64,000 bases of DNA, from the NCBI GenBank assembly GCA_013416485.1, contig JACCEO010000010.1, forward strand, positions 47,371-111,370, written 5' to 3'. Below, in pieces: positions 11,075 to 20,859 of this stretch (position 1 is its first letter; every line of letters begins with the position of its first letter). Source of the stretch: Alcaligenaceae bacterium (lineage in GTDB: Bacteria > Pseudomonadota > Gammaproteobacteria > Burkholderiales > Burkholderiaceae_B). The notes beneath the pieces are model-generated. The model saw nothing but the letters and a program-made list of their open reading frames with translations, was not told the origin of the DNA and did not search any database. A program made the position numbers and the translations under genes.

Positions 11075-11730
11075 TACAGCGCTCCATCGGCAACCGCTTT
11101 CGCAGCAGCAGCACGACTAGCGACACCTAAGCCCTGCAAGTAAGCAACCAAAGCATCTTCTTCAGTTTTGCCTTGCAGTTGCTCTGGTGCCTTAGCCACT
11201 TGTTCGTCTGTATAAGGAACACCCAGACGACGCAGTGCTTTCATACGAGCCTGGACGTTATCGTTGGCAACGGAGTTACGCTGCAACCAAGGGTAGGCAG
11301 GCATATTGGACTCTGGAACCACATCACGCGGGTTACGCAAGTGAATACGGTGCCAATCGTCGGAGTAACGCTGACCCACACGTGCCAGGTCGGGACCTGT
11401 ACGCTTGGAGCCCCACAAGAAGGGGTGATCATAGACTGACTCACCTGCCAGAGAGTAAGGACCATAGCGCTGCACTTCAGAGCTCAACATACGTATTTGC
11501 TGTGAGTGACAGCCTACACAACCCTCGCGTATGTAGACATCACGTCCTATCAGGTGCAAAGGTTCGTAGGGCTCTATGCCCTCGGTGGGCACTGTTGTAG
11601 AGTGCTGAAAGAACAAAGGAACAATTTGCACTAAACCTGAGAAGGAAATCACCAATATGCTGAACACGATCAACAAACCAATGTTGGTCTCTAGGGTTTT
11701 GTGTGAAAAAAATCGGCTTTTTTCTGACAT
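11074..11730 (-). CDS. ccoO: cbb3-type cytochrome c oxidase subunit II, monohaem CcoO
   Basis: This 218-residue subunit has an N-terminal anchor (about 15-36, [23 protein letters not shown]) and a periplasmic cytochrome c domain. It shows [15 protein letters not shown] (haem c motif CVGCH) and a Met ligand in [11 protein letters not shown]. It is the electron relay between CcoP and the CcoN active site. It follows ccoN by 12 bp. Confidence 0.97.
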   Translation of the reverse strand: MSEKSRFFSHKTLETNIGLLIVFSILVISFSGLVQIVPLFFQHSTTVPTEGIEPYEPLHLIGRDVYIREGCVGCHSQQIRMLSSEVQRYGPYSLAGESVYDHPFLWGSKRTGPDLARVGQRYSDDWHRIHLRNPRDVVPESNMPAYPWLQRNSVANDNVQARMKALRRLGVPYTDEQVAKAPEQLQGKTEEDALVAYLQGLGVASRAAAAKAVADGAL

Positions 11731-11742
11731 AACAAATACTCC

Positions 11743-13230
11743 TTAAGCCGTAACTGGCGCAGGGCCAACCAACGCCGGATCACGAGCATCCGGGTTATAC
11801 AAAGGCACCACAGGGTTGATGTTCGCTGTACCAATACGGACGGTCATGAAAGTGTTCCAAGCCATTATGCACATGCCAGACAGGAACATCAGACCACCCA
11901 GAAGGCGTATCAGATAGAAGGGGTAAGTGGCCTTCACTGACTCCACAAAGCTGTAGGTCAGTGTGCCGTCAATACCCGTAGCACGCCACATCAGGCCTTG
12001 CATAACACCAGCAATCCACATTGCACTGATATACAGCACTACACCCAAGGTTGCGATCCAGAAGTGCAACTCGACTAGGCGCATACTGGCCATTGTGGTG
12101 CGGCCGTACAAACGTGGCAACATATAGTAGAAGGAACCAAAAGTAATCATGGCAACCCAACCCAGAGCACCAGAGTGCACGTGGCCTACAGTCCAGTCGG
12201 TATAGTGCGACAAGGCATTCACTGTACGTATCGCCATCATGGAGCCTTCAAAGGTAGACATACCGTAGAAAGACAAGGCAACCACCAAGAACTTCAAGAT
12301 CGGGTCAGTACGCAGTTTGTACCAAGCACCCGACAAGGTCATGATACCGTTGATCATGCCGCCCCAAGAAGGTGCGAGCAAAATAATCGACAAGACCATA
12401 CCCAGTGTCTGAGTCCAGTCAGGCAAGGATGTGTATAACAGGTGGTGAGGACCCGCCCACATATACGTAAATGCCAGTGCCCAGAAGTGAACAATAGACA
12501 AACGATACGAGTACACAGGACGCTCGGCTTGCTTAGGTATGAAGTAGTACATCATGCCCAAAAAGCTAGTGGTCAAGAAGAAACCAACAGCGTTATGTCC
12601 ATACCACCACTGCACCATAGCATCCTGTACTCCGGCATAGGCCGAGTAGGATTTCCACATACTAACTGGCATTTCCAAGTTATTGAAAATATGCAGTACA
12701 GCAATGGTTAGGATGAAAGAACCAAAAAACCAGTTAGCCACATAGATATGGCGCACGCGGCGTTTGACAATAGTGCCAAAAAACACCACGGCATACGCTA
12801 CCCAAACCAAGGTGATGAGAATATCCAGTGGCCACTCAAGTTCGGCGTATTCTTTGGTGCTGGTAAAGCCCATAGGCAGCGTAATCACCGCACCTACTAT
12901 CACCACCTGCCAACCCCAGAACGTAAAGGCGGCTAGCTTATCGCTGAACAAGCGTGCCTGACAGGTACGCTGAACAACATAATAAGAAGTAGCAAATAAG
13001 GCACTACCTCCAAAAGCAAAGATCACGGCATTGGTATGTAAAGGTCGTATACGACCATAACTTAGCCACGGTGTTTCAAAGTTAAGTTCTGGCCAGATTA
13101 GCTGTGCGGCTATCCACACACCTACAAACATGCCAACCACACCCCAAACTATGGTCATGATCGCAAACTGCCTGACCACACCATAGTTGAAGATTTCGGC
13201 TTGCTTCCCGACAGTACCGGAAGTGCTCAT
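11743..13230 (-). CDS. ccoN: cbb3-type cytochrome c oxidase subunit I, CcoN
   Basis: This 495-residue catalytic subunit with about 12 TM helices reduces O2 to water with high affinity and pumps protons. Visible conserved features are [14 protein letters not shown] (low-spin haem ligand His), [23 protein letters not shown] (CuB His and the cross-linked Tyr region), [16 protein letters not shown] (two His for CuB) and [13 protein letters not shown] (haem ligands). RBS GAGGGAAAG precedes the ATG. It is the first gene of ccoNOQP, with a perfect FNR box about 70 bp upstream. Confidence 0.98.
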   Translation of the reverse strand: MSTSGTVGKQAEIFNYGVVRQFAIMTIVWGVVGMFVGVWIAAQLIWPELNFETPWLSYGRIRPLHTNAVIFAFGGSALFATSYYVVQRTCQARLFSDKLAAFTFWGWQVVIVGAVITLPMGFTSTKEYAELEWPLDILITLVWVAYAVVFFGTIVKRRVRHIYVANWFFGSFILTIAVLHIFNNLEMPVSMWKSYSAYAGVQDAMVQWWYGHNAVGFFLTTSFLGMMYYFIPKQAERPVYSYRLSIVHFWALAFTYMWAGPHHLLYTSLPDWTQTLGMVLSIILLAPSWGGMINGIMTLSGAWYKLRTDPILKFLVVALSFYGMSTFEGSMMAIRTVNALSHYTDWTVGHVHSGALGWVAMITFGSFYYMLPRLYGRTTMASMRLVELHFWIATLGVVLYISAMWIAGVMQGLMWRATGIDGTLTYSFVESVKATYPFYLIRLLGGLMFLSGMCIMAWNTFMTVRIGTANINPVVPLYNPDARDPALVGPAPVTA

Positions 13231-13299
13231 GAGCTTTCCCTCAGTTAATAAAAATACGTAAATTTGAACGAATGATCCCGCAAGTCGTCAAAAGCAGCC

Positions 13300-13313
13300 T
13301 TGATCTTCATCAA
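13300..13313. promoter_or_regulatory. Perfect FNR box in the ccoN promoter region
   Basis: TTGATCTTCATCAA is an exact match to TTGAT-N4-ATCAA. It lies between ccoS and ccoN, about 70 bp before the ccoN start codon. It should give microaerobic activation of ccoNOQPGH separately from the ccoI-like/ccoS promoter. Confidence 0.85.
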
Positions 13314-13365
13314 GCCTGCCTCTAGGACTAAACCATTGATGTTTTTATGCTACAGAAAACACGGC

Positions 13366-13554
13366 CTAGTCCTGCGGCTTGGTGGCTTCAACAGCTTCAA
13401 TCGTGTCGGTGCTGTCATCATCCAGCAAGATGGACATGGCTGCTGCCTGAGTGTTGTCGAACTGCCCCGAGAAGGTTGCCCACCAAAAGGCAACGCCGAT
13501 AGCAATCACGAACAGTAAAGATATAGGCAACAACAATAACAGTGATGATTCCAT
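13366..13554 (-). CDS. ccoS: cbb3 oxidase maturation protein CcoS
   Basis: This 62-residue protein has one N-terminal TM helix (about 4-27) followed by WWATFSGQFDN, the CcoS signature, and an acidic tail. CcoS is needed for cofactor insertion into cbb3 oxidase. The ATG is 3 bp after the stop of the ccoI-like gene, so the two are co-translated. Confidence 0.92.
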   Translation of the reverse strand: MESSLLLLLPISLLFVIAIGVAFWWATFSGQFDNTQAAAMSILLDDDSTDTIEAVEATKPQD

Positions 13555-13557
13555 GAC

Positions 13558-14523
13558 CTACCCCTGTACCACAGAATTAGACCAGGCCACTGCTGTGCCA
13601 TGTGTGTGAGTTCTAAACAAACGCCAGGAGTTAGCGGCAACTAGCAATGACGACAACAACATAGTGATAGCAGCAACCCAAGGAGCCACTAGGCCTATCG
13701 CTGCCAAGGGTGTCATCAACAGATGCCAGGCAACCGAACCATATAAATTTTGACGTGACACATGGCTAGCAGCCTGTACCAAATGCATGACATCGGTTTC
13801 CGTGGCGTCAGGGCAGACCGACAAACTGGCATGCGCCGCCGCCATTGCAGTGGGAACCGCCATAGCCATAGCACAAGGGCAGCTCATGACCAATAAAGCG
13901 ACCATAACACCAACGGCGTGTTCAGGCTGATAAACGTACCACCACCCACCCACGATAAAGGCCAGTGCCAGTTGCACAACCACGAACCAAAAAGCAACGG
14001 TATCGGCACGAGCCGACAAACCTTCACGCAATCGTTCAATAACGTCATGCGAGGCATTAATACCCATAGACTGACGAGCGCACAGTTCCAGATAACGAGC
14101 GGTCAGCAAAAAAGCCACAAACATAGTGACTGATTCAAAATAGACTTCCCCTGAACCGGTCAGGGTGGTGTACACACTAGGAATAAAAGCAACAATAATA
14201 CCCAAAGCGACAGGTACATCCATACCCACCACGCCGCGGCGCAAACTGGAATACGCGCCCGACCAGACTGGGGCTGCGCAATACAGCATGACAGGTACGG
14301 TCAACGCAAAACCTAGCCAGTTCATTAAAAGAATGGCTGAATCCAGCGCGCGCAGGCTATCGACCGATGCGCTGTCGGAGCGCAAATAGCCTGGTAAAGC
14401 AAACATCATGACCTGCATCATTGCCAACCACGCCAAGCCCAAACGCGCCAGCATACGGCGACGTTTTAGGCGACTGTCGTCGGACAAGCCATCAGGAGTA
14501 GAAAATATTGAAAAATTGCGCAT
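13558..14523 (-). CDS. CcoI-like P1B-ATPase membrane domain lacking A, P and N domains
   Basis: This 321-residue protein aligns with the membrane part of copper P1B-ATPases (CcoI/FixI) only. About eight TM helices remain (near 25-47, 66-86, 100-120, 128-146, 174-196, 203-228, 260-280, 282-302). They include the CPC ion-binding motif (215-217, MSCPCAMAMAVPTAM) and the end motif SRQNLYG to NSWRLFR, where MxxSSxxVxxN is typical. Missing are the N-terminal metal-binding domain, the actuator domain (TGES, expected at about 150-172) and the phosphorylation/nucleotide domains (DKTGT, GDGxND, expected at about 226-258). CcoI is normally about 700-800 residues. Both junctions are in frame and the ORF is clean, so this looks like a maintained catalytically dead form. 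It sits where ccoI belongs, directly before ccoS, with its own FNR box. Confidence 0.85.
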   Translation of the reverse strand: MRNFSIFSTPDGLSDDSRLKRRRMLARLGLAWLAMMQVMMFALPGYLRSDSASVDSLRALDSAILLMNWLGFALTVPVMLYCAAPVWSGAYSSLRRGVVGMDVPVALGIIVAFIPSVYTTLTGSGEVYFESVTMFVAFLLTARYLELCARQSMGINASHDVIERLREGLSARADTVAFWFVVVQLALAFIVGGWWYVYQPEHAVGVMVALLVMSCPCAMAMAVPTAMAAAHASLSVCPDATETDVMHLVQAASHVSRQNLYGSVAWHLLMTPLAAIGLVAPWVAAITMLLSSLLVAANSWRLFRTHTHGTAVAWSNSVVQG

Positions 14524-14559
14524 AGAGCAAGACTATAACAACTGCCAGTAGGCAAGCGC

Positions 14560-14573
14560 TTGATATAAATCAA
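14560..14573. promoter_or_regulatory. Perfect FNR box upstream of the ccoI-like gene
   Basis: TTGATATAAATCAA is an exact FNR palindrome centred about 43 bp before the ccoI-like ATG. It abuts the aceA 3' hairpin, so transcription of the cbb3 locus starts between the two genes. Confidence 0.85.
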
Positions 14574-14574
14574 A

Positions 14575-14597
14575 TGGGCGCCCATGTAGAGCGCCCA
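14575..14597 (-). terminator. Hairpin downstream of aceA
   Basis: TGGGCGC (14575-14581) and GCGCCCA (14591-14597) pair perfectly, 34 bp after the aceA stop. The T-tract on the minus strand is weak (ATTTGATTT). Confidence 0.5.
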
Positions 14598-14630
14598 CAG
14601 CACCTAAAACAACGGATAATTAGTGCTACA

Positions 14631-15944
14631 TTATGCCACTTTTTTCTTCTGGCCGAATTGTGCCTCTTCTGTAGAGCCCGTCAGTGCGGTAGTGGACGAC
14701 TGACCACCCTCTATGGTTTGCGTAACCGCATCAAAATAACCCGTACCTACTTCGCGTTGATGACGTACTGCGGTAAAACCACGGTCGGCAGCGGCGAATT
14801 CTTTTTCCTGAAGTTCGACAAAAGCGCTCATGTTGTTGCGAGCATAGCCATGTGCCAAATCAAACATACCATAGTTCAACGCATGGAAACCTGCCAGTGT
14901 AATGAACTGGAACTTGTAGCCCATAGCACCTAGTTCGCGCTGGAACTTAGCAATGGTTGCGTCATCCAGATTTTTCTTCCAGTTAAAGGAAGGCGAGCAG
15001 TTATAGGCCAGCATTTTGCCAGGGAACTGTCGATGTATAGCATCAGCAAACCTGCGTGCTTCTGCCAGGTCTGGCGTTGCCGTTTCACACCACAACAGGT
15101 CCGCATAAGGAGCGTAGGCCAAACCACGAGAAATGGCTTGCTCAATACCAGGGCGAGTACGGAAGAATCCTTCCATAGTACGTTCGCCGGTAATAAAGGG
15201 CCTATCGTTTTCATCCACATCCGCAGTCACCAGATCGGCAGCTTCAGCGTCGGTACGTGCCAACAGCAGTGTTGGAACGTTAAGAACGTCAGATGCCAGA
15301 CGCGCCGATACCAATTTGGCAACAGCATCACGTGTAGGTACCAAGACCTTACCGCCTAAGTGACCACACTTCTTCACGGAAGCCAGTTGGTCTTCAAAGT
15401 GCACACCAGAGGCACCGGCTTCTATCATGGCTTTCATCAGTTCGAAAGCATTCAACACACCACCAAAACCAGCTTCTGCATCGGCGATGATGGGAGCAAA
15501 GTAATCTATGTATCCGGCGTCACCAGGATTAGTGCCTTCCATCCACTGGATTTGATCGCAGCGAGTCAAGGCATTATTAATACGGCGTACAACCATAGGC
15601 ACCGAATTCACTGGGTAAAGCGACTGGTCAGGGTACATTTCACCTGCCATGTTGGCATCACCAGCCACCTGCCAACCCGACAAGTAGATCGCTTTCAGGC
15701 CAGCTTTTACTTGCTGCATGGCCTGATTGCCTGTCATAGCACCCAAGGTATTGACGAAGGGCTCAGTGTGTAACAAGTCCCAGAGTCTTTCTGAACCGCG
15801 TCGTGCCAATGTATGTTCTACCACCAACGAACCGCGCAGGTTCACGACTTGCTCTGCGCCGTAACCACGCTTGATGCCTTGCCAGCGTGGGTCTTCAGCC
15901 CAGGATTTCTGTAAGGCGCGAATTTCGTTTTCTCTTGTGCTCAT
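14631..15944 (-). CDS. aceA: Isocitrate lyase
   Basis: At 437 residues this is the short bacterial form. It splits isocitrate into succinate and glyoxylate, the first glyoxylate-shunt step that allows growth on acetate and fatty acids. The catalytic loop [10 protein letters not shown] is present with its active Cys; ICL features [29 protein letters not shown] and the NCSPSFNW motif also occur. No malate synthase is next to it. A 16-bp palindrome lies 87 bp upstream and may be an operator. The shunt fits the acyl-CoA degradation genes elsewhere in the window. Confidence 0.98.
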   Translation of the reverse strand: MSTRENEIRALQKSWAEDPRWQGIKRGYGAEQVVNLRGSLVVEHTLARRGSERLWDLLHTEPFVNTLGAMTGNQAMQQVKAGLKAIYLSGWQVAGDANMAGEMYPDQSLYPVNSVPMVVRRINNALTRCDQIQWMEGTNPGDAGYIDYFAPIIADAEAGFGGVLNAFELMKAMIEAGASGVHFEDQLASVKKCGHLGGKVLVPTRDAVAKLVSARLASDVLNVPTLLLARTDAEAADLVTADVDENDRPFITGERTMEGFFRTRPGIEQAISRGLAYAPYADLLWCETATPDLAEARRFADAIHRQFPGKMLAYNCSPSFNWKKNLDDATIAKFQRELGAMGYKFQFITLAGFHALNYGMFDLAHGYARNNMSAFVELQEKEFAAADRGFTAVRHQREVGTGYFDAVTQTIEGGQSSTTALTGSTEEAQFGQKKKVA

Positions 15945-16264
15945 GGTTATGCTCTCTGTAAATGCTAAAGGTTTAACGCTGAAATCATTAGAAAAATTGT
16001 ACAGCGTTGCTGCAGCACAAAGAACACTTATGTCTTATATAAGACAAAAAATATTACACTAATAATTCAATAACTTAGATTCTATTTTTTATGATATGAA
16101 ATGATATTTCTGTCTATGAAATACGAAATCATGCAATGCAGCATAGGTGATTTCATATTGCGAAAATTGATTCTCATAATGTGGAATATCGGATAATGAC
16201 AAGTACAATAGAGCATCCAGATCCGCCTTAACGCCGAAAACCCATTATTTATGTCTATCTTTTT
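15945..16264. other. AT-rich divergent promoter region of aceA and queF
   Basis: This 320-bp gap holds no convincing ORF. It carries the 16-bp palindrome at 16031-16046 and AT-rich stretches. A GAAAT-GAT-ATTTC repeat lies near 16097-16110. GATTCTCATAAT near 16170 vaguely resembles a Fur half-site, too weak to call. queF has no clear RBS next to its ATG at 16265. Confidence 0.6.
16031..16046. promoter_or_regulatory. 16-bp perfect palindrome, probable operator for aceA
   Basis: TGTCTTATATAAGACA is its own reverse complement and lies 87 bp upstream of the aceA ATG. Its size and AT-rich centre fit a dimeric repressor site (GntR-like). The cognate regulator is not in this window. Confidence 0.6.
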
Positions 16265-17092
16265 ATGAATACCATCTCGTCTTCCAGCAATCCTTTGGGT
16301 CGTGCCACCGACTACCCTGAAGCCTACAATCCCACTCTGTTATTCCCGCTGGCGCGCAGCCTGAACCGGGAACAGCTAACAGGGCCATATTGGCAAGCCG
16401 GTGCCGATATCTGGAATGCCTATGAAATATCTTGGCTCAATCCCAAAGGCAAGCCTCAGGTCGCTTTGGCACGTTTTACTGTGCCACACAATAGCCCTAA
16501 GCTAATAGAGTCCAAATCACTGAAGCTGTATTTGAACTCCTTAAGTGAAGAACGCTATGCCGATACTGCCGAAGTACGCGCATTAATGGAAGACGATCTA
16601 AGCGAAGTGGCAGGCGCCAAAGTTATCGTTGAACTAACCTTGGTACGGGATCACGACGCCGTGCTGTGCCAGCCTTTATCTGGCACGCTGATCGACGATC
16701 TGGATATCACCATCACCACATGGGAACCCGCCCCAGACCGCTTGCGCTGCTTGCCTGAAGCTGCAATCATTAGTGAAACGCTGACATCCGAACTATTAAA
16801 GTCCAATTGCCCAGTAACAGGGCAGCCCGACTGGGGTAGCGTGCAGGTCAGCTACACCGGCCCACAAATTGATCCGGCCAGCTTACTGGAGTACATCGTA
16901 TCGTTACGTCGCCATACAGAATTTCACGAGCATTGTGTCGAGAAAATGTATTGTGATATCTGGCAGGCTTGCCAGCCTAGTGCGTTACTGGTGTATGCGC
17001 GCTATACACGTCGTGGCGGTCTGGATATCAACCCCTGGCGTAGCAGTGACACCCGTAGTTTTGTCAGTCAAGACCGCGGCTTACGACAATAA
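16265..17092 (+). CDS. queF: NADPH-dependent 7-cyano-7-deazaguanine reductase QueF (long form)
   Basis: This 275-residue cytosolic enzyme reduces preQ0 to preQ1 in queuosine synthesis. The length is that of the unimodular, two-subdomain QueF. The family motif ESKSLKLYLNS (about 79-89) is present. The catalytic Cys lies in NCPVTGQPDWG, and the C-terminal FHEHCVEKMYCDIW region is typical. No other que gene is nearby. It is transcribed away from aceA and converges on the MFS gene. Confidence 0.97.
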   Translation: MNTISSSSNPLGRATDYPEAYNPTLLFPLARSLNREQLTGPYWQAGADIWNAYEISWLNPKGKPQVALARFTVPHNSPKLIESKSLKLYLNSLSEERYADTAEVRALMEDDLSEVAGAKVIVELTLVRDHDAVLCQPLSGTLIDDLDITITTWEPAPDRLRCLPEAAIISETLTSELLKSNCPVTGQPDWGSVQVSYTGPQIDPASLLEYIVSLRRHTEFHEHCVEKMYCDIWQACQPSALLVYARYTRRGGLDINPWRSSDTRSFVSQDRGLRQ

Positions 17093-17118
17093 GCAGCTAG
17101 CTCATCCTAAAGGCTAAA

Positions 17119-17138
17119 GGCCTGATTCAGTTCAGGCC
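17119..17138. terminator. Hairpin between convergent queF and MFS gene
   Basis: GGCCTGA (17119-17125) pairs with TCAGGCC (17132-17138). The right arm includes the MFS stop codon. No T-run, so a weak call. Confidence 0.35.
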
Positions 17139-18424
17139 CTAGCGGTGACGCCACTGATAGCACTGGCCGTTGCTGCCTTTGCCACCCATATCGCCAAACC
17201 AGCGGCAATAATAAACCCAGCAGCACCACCAAACCAAGGGGCATTGCTATAACCCGCGTCTAACAATATGCCAAACCCAGCCGGTGCCAAGGACGAGCCC
17301 ACATCCATGCCGGAATACACCAGCCCATAGACAGTACCTGTCGCACCTTTGGGTGTCACCTTGCGAATTAGCATATCGCGCGAAGGCGCCGATACGCCGG
17401 AACAAAATCCGGCCAAGCCTACCAACACCATCGCAAAAGAAGATGGCACGGCACCGCTAGCCAGCACCACCAGTAACAAGCCAGCCAATATCAGTGATAT
17501 CGCTACGGTTCTTTCGGTATTGGGTGTGGCTCCGACCAGAAAGCCGCCCGCCAGCATGCCAACCGCTGCCGCCACCATATACGCCGACAAGGTCGTACCC
17601 GCCATAACTTTATCGATGCCGTACACATTTCCCAACATGGGTATAGTGAAGTTTTGCACGGATGACAGCGCTATAGAAGTGCATGCAAAAAATAGAAACG
17701 CACCCCATAAAGCAGGCTTAGAGAGCAAGGTGGATAAGGTTTGCAATACGGTTTGCTTGCCCAGGTCAGGGCTGGTTTTAGACGTAGCAACCTGCGCGCT
17801 TGCAAGTACAGCTTCTTGATTTTTTCCGGCCAGTAAATGCCGACCTAACCATGTTAGCAACAGCACAAAAGCAATCAGTGCTGTGGCTGAAAAAGCAGCA
17901 ATACGCCAATTGGACACATAAATAATGGCCGCCATGAAAATAGGGGTCAACGCCCACCCTAGGTTGCCAGTCAAGCCGTGTACGCTAAATGCATGACCTA
18001 AGCGACTAGGACTGACCCTGTGATTAATAATGGAATAATCAACCGGATGAAAGATGGAATTCCCCACCCCACCTATGATGGCAGCCAACATCAACATGCT
18101 GTAGCCGGTAGACGTTGCAATCAGCAGACCAGAAACCACAAAGCAGACCAAACCAAAACGCAGTACCGGGGTGGGACCTATGCGGTCCACAACAAACCCC
18201 GATGATGCCTGCCCCAGACATGACACCAGAAAAAACATGGACGCCAGCAAACCTAAACGAGCAAAATCGTAGCCATATTCATGAGCTAATGACAAATACA
18301 AGGTAGGCAATACTAATTGGAAAAAGTGCGAAGCCGCATGCACAACACCAATCAAGCTGATAATTTGCCAATCGCGACGCTTGGTATCGCTGTCGGACGG
18401 AATAAATGCACTGGCTAATGTCAT
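17132..18424 (-). CDS. Major facilitator superfamily transporter
   Basis: This 430-residue protein has about 12 hydrophobic segments in two sets of six, with a hydrophilic loop near residues 195-220. MFS features include the loop 2-3 pattern GFVVDRIGPTPVL and its second-half counterpart near GMLAGGFLVGATPNTERT. The motif NSIFHPVDYSIINHRVSP resembles FosR- and YfkF-like bacterial MFS proteins. The substrate is unknown. It lies 14 bp upstream of pgsA in reverse order (pgsA's start is at 19020), so the two may be co-transcribed. Confidence 0.9.
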   Translation of the reverse strand: MTLASAFIPSDSDTKRRDWQIISLIGVVHAASHFFQLVLPTLYLSLAHEYGYDFARLGLLASMFFLVSCLGQASSGFVVDRIGPTPVLRFGLVCFVVSGLLIATSTGYSMLMLAAIIGGVGNSIFHPVDYSIINHRVSPSRLGHAFSVHGLTGNLGWALTPIFMAAIIYVSNWRIAAFSATALIAFVLLLTWLGRHLLAGKNQEAVLASAQVATSKTSPDLGKQTVLQTLSTLLSKPALWGAFLFFACTSIALSSVQNFTIPMLGNVYGIDKVMAGTTLSAYMVAAAVGMLAGGFLVGATPNTERTVAISLILAGLLLVVLASGAVPSSFAMVLVGLAGFCSGVSAPSRDMLIRKVTPKGATGTVYGLVYSGMDVGSSLAPAGFGILLDAGYSNAPWFGGAAGFIIAAGLAIWVAKAATASAISGVTARA

Positions 18425-18438
18425 AGTATTTGGTAAAC

Positions 18439-19020
18439 CTAGGCTACACGATCAGATTTTTTTTGAATTTCCGGCCAAGCGCGGCGCAAGTAATAAAACA
18501 TGGACCATACCGTGAGTATGGCAGCGATCCCTATTAGGATCTGTCCAGCAATTTTTGTGGACACACCATACAAGGACTGCTGATACAACAGGCAAGGAAT
18601 TGCCACCATTTGGGCTGCTGTCTTGAATTTACCCAGCCAATTCACCGCGACACTACCACTAGCCCCAATTTTTGCCATCCATTCACGCAATGCAGAAATA
18701 GTAATTTCACGTCCTATGATGACAAAAGCAATTAAGGCATCAACACGGTTCAGATCCAACAAAATAAGCAGTGCTGCACAAACCATTAGCTTGTCGGCGA
18801 CAGGATCCAAAAATGCACCAAAGGAAGACGTCTGATTCCACCGTCGCGCCAACCAGCCATCTAGCCAATCAGTAACCGCAGCGATCACGAACGCCAACGC
18901 AGCGATAGTATCGCGCAAGGGCGTAGACAACCAATCGTGAGGAATATAAAACAACCCCACGATAAGGGGAATCATGGCGATACGCAGCCACGTCAATGCG
19001 ATAGGAAAGTTCATAGGCAT
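18439..19020 (-). CDS. pgsA: CDP-diacylglycerol-glycerol-3-phosphate 3-phosphatidyltransferase
   Basis: This 193-residue inner-membrane enzyme makes phosphatidylglycerophosphate, the committed step to PG and cardiolipin. The CDP-alcohol phosphotransferase motif DG-x2-AR-x8-G-x3-D-x3-D is seen as DGWLARRWNQTSSFGAFLDPVAD. About four to five TM helices are visible. It sits 15 bp after uvrC, the common uvrC-pgsA arrangement. Confidence 0.96.
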   Translation of the reverse strand: MPMNFPIALTWLRIAMIPLIVGLFYIPHDWLSTPLRDTIAALAFVIAAVTDWLDGWLARRWNQTSSFGAFLDPVADKLMVCAALLILLDLNRVDALIAFVIIGREITISALREWMAKIGASGSVAVNWLGKFKTAAQMVAIPCLLYQQSLYGVSTKIAGQILIGIAAILTVWSMFYYLRRAWPEIQKKSDRVA

Positions 19021-19035
19021 AAGTGGAATACTACC

Positions 19036-20859
19036 TTATCGCAGAGCATGATAGATACGTTCTGCAAGTTCTACAGAAATTCCATCTACTGAATGCAAGT
19101 CATCTATGCTGGCATCGACCACACCAGAAAACCCGCCGAAACGCGCTAACAGCTTCTGACGACGGCGTGCACCTACGCCTTCGATTTCCTCAAGGCGCGA
19201 TACATTACGTGCTTTGGCGCGTTTCGCTCGCATGCCAGTAATGGCAAACCTATGGGCTTCATCGCGTATCTGGGCCACCAGCATTAAGGCCGCAGATTCT
19301 ATTCCTAGTGCTACAGGCGACCTATCGTCAGCAAAGACCAGTGTTTCCAGGCCCACCTTACGCCCTTCCCCTTTGGAAACCCCCACAATACTTCGAGTAT
19401 CCAGGCCCAACTCGACAAAAACTTGACGGGCGATTTCGACCTGCCCTTTACCGCCATCGATCAAGACGACGTCAGGCATTTCGGCATGACCATCAGCCAC
19501 CCGAGTAAACCGACGGGTAAGAACCTGGCGCATGGCAGCGTAATCATCTCCGGGGGTGATCCCCGCAATGTTATAGCGTCGGTACAAAGAGGCTTGCATA
19601 TCGTGATGCTTATAAACCACACATGCTGCCTGAGTGGCTTCACCAGCAGTATGGCTGATATCAAAACATTCGATGTGTATCGCATCCAGAGCTGCGGCAT
19701 CGGTATCCAGCTCTAGTGCCGTCGCCAGAGCCAAGGTACGAGCCGTACGTGCACTGGATTCGGTAAGCAAACGCGCCAAGGCAAGCTCGGCATTCTTAAG
19801 TGCTTGTTCAAGCCAGGTACGACGCATGCCTTGAGGCTTGCTCAATACCCTGGCCTTGACTCCAGTTTGTTCGGCCAGCAAGGTCATTAAACCTGGGTCA
19901 GGTAAACGGTGAGAGCACACTAGAACATTGGGCATAGCACTATCCAGATAATGCTGCGCCACGAATGCGGCCAATACATCACCGGCCTCATCATTGTTGG
20001 TATGTGTAGGAAAGAAAGGCTTATCGCCCAAGTGACGACCACCACGTACCATCGCCAAGTTGACACATACCCGCCCACCAGCTGATGCCAAGGCAATAAT
20101 GTCAACATCATCATTGCCGATTTTTTCCATGGACTGTTGCTGCAAGACCGTGGCCAAAGCGCCCATTTGATCACGCAAAACAGCGGCTTGTTCAAAGTTC
20201 AGTGCATTGGATGCCGCCAGCATACGTTGTTCAATATCGTGCATGACTTTTTTGGCCTGACCGTCTAGAAATCGTACAGCGCGATCCACATCCGCTTGAT
20301 AATCTTGTGGTGAAATCAAATTTACACAAGGCGCGGAACAACGTCCTATTTGATGCAATAAACAAGGTCGCGAACGGTTTGCAAACACGCTATCTTCGCA
20401 GGTACGTAAACGAAAAACCTTTTGCAGTATTTGTATGGTTTCCCTGACTGCCCAAGCATTTGGGTAAGGGCCAAAATAACGCCCTTTGCCACTAGTACTA
20501 CCTCGGTAATACGCAATACGCGGTGCGTCATGCCCACTAAACATCAAATAAGGGTACGACTTGTCGTCACGAAACAGAATATTGTAGCGAGGCTTCAGGC
20601 TCTTGATCAGGTTGTTCTCGAGCAACAATGCTTCGGCTTCCGAACGAGTCACTGTTACCTCGATGCGGGCCACCCTAGCTACCATAAGGCCTATGCGGGG
20701 ACTACTTTGAGTTTTCTGAAAATACGAACTAACACGCTTTTTAAGGTCGCGTGCCTTCCCGACGTACAGAACCTCATCTTGTGCGTCGATATGCCGGTAA
20801 ACACCCGGCAAATTCGGTAAATCAGCGAGAAATGATTTCAGATTGAAGGCGTCGGGCAT
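19036..20859 (-). CDS. uvrC: UvrABC excinuclease subunit C
   Basis: This 607-residue protein makes both incisions in nucleotide excision repair. Visible are an N-terminal GIY-YIG domain ([33 protein letters not shown]), a Cys-containing region ([13 protein letters not shown]), a UVR motif near 205-240, the RNase H-like 5' nuclease domain ([24 protein letters not shown]) and a C-terminal helix-hairpin-helix pair ([16 protein letters not shown]). The frame is open to an ATG at 20887-20889, but [11 protein letters not shown] at 20859 matches known UvrC N-termini. Either start overlaps the nagZ 3' end. No LexA box is visible here. Confidence 0.96.
   Translation of the reverse strand: MPDAFNLKSFLADLPNLPGVYRHIDAQDEVLYVGKARDLKKRVSSYFQKTQSSPRIGLMVARVARIEVTVTRSEAEALLLENNLIKSLKPRYNILFRDDKSYPYLMFSGHDAPRIAYYRGSTSGKGRYFGPYPNAWAVRETIQILQKVFRLRTCEDSVFANRSRPCLLHQIGRCSAPCVNLISPQDYQADVDRAVRFLDGQAKKVMHDIEQRMLAASNALNFEQAAVLRDQMGALATVLQQQSMEKIGNDDVDIIALASAGGRVCVNLAMVRGGRHLGDKPFFPTHTNNDEAGDVLAAFVAQHYLDSAMPNVLVCSHRLPDPGLMTLLAEQTGVKARVLSKPQGMRRTWLEQALKNAELALARLLTESSARTARTLALATALELDTDAAALDAIHIECFDISHTAGEATQAACVVYKHHDMQASLYRRYNIAGITPGDDYAAMRQVLTRRFTRVADGHAEMPDVVLIDGGKGQVEIARQVFVELGLDTRSIVGVSKGEGRKVGLETLVFADDRSPVALGIESAALMLVAQIRDEAHRFAITGMRAKRAKARNVSRLEEIEGVGARRRQKLLARFGGFSGVVDASIDDLHSVDGISVELAERIYHALR

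Noticed and set aside
16160..16185. Fur-box-like GATTCTCATAAT upstream of queF
   Set aside because: Too few matches to the 19-bp Fur consensus and no iron gene nearby.
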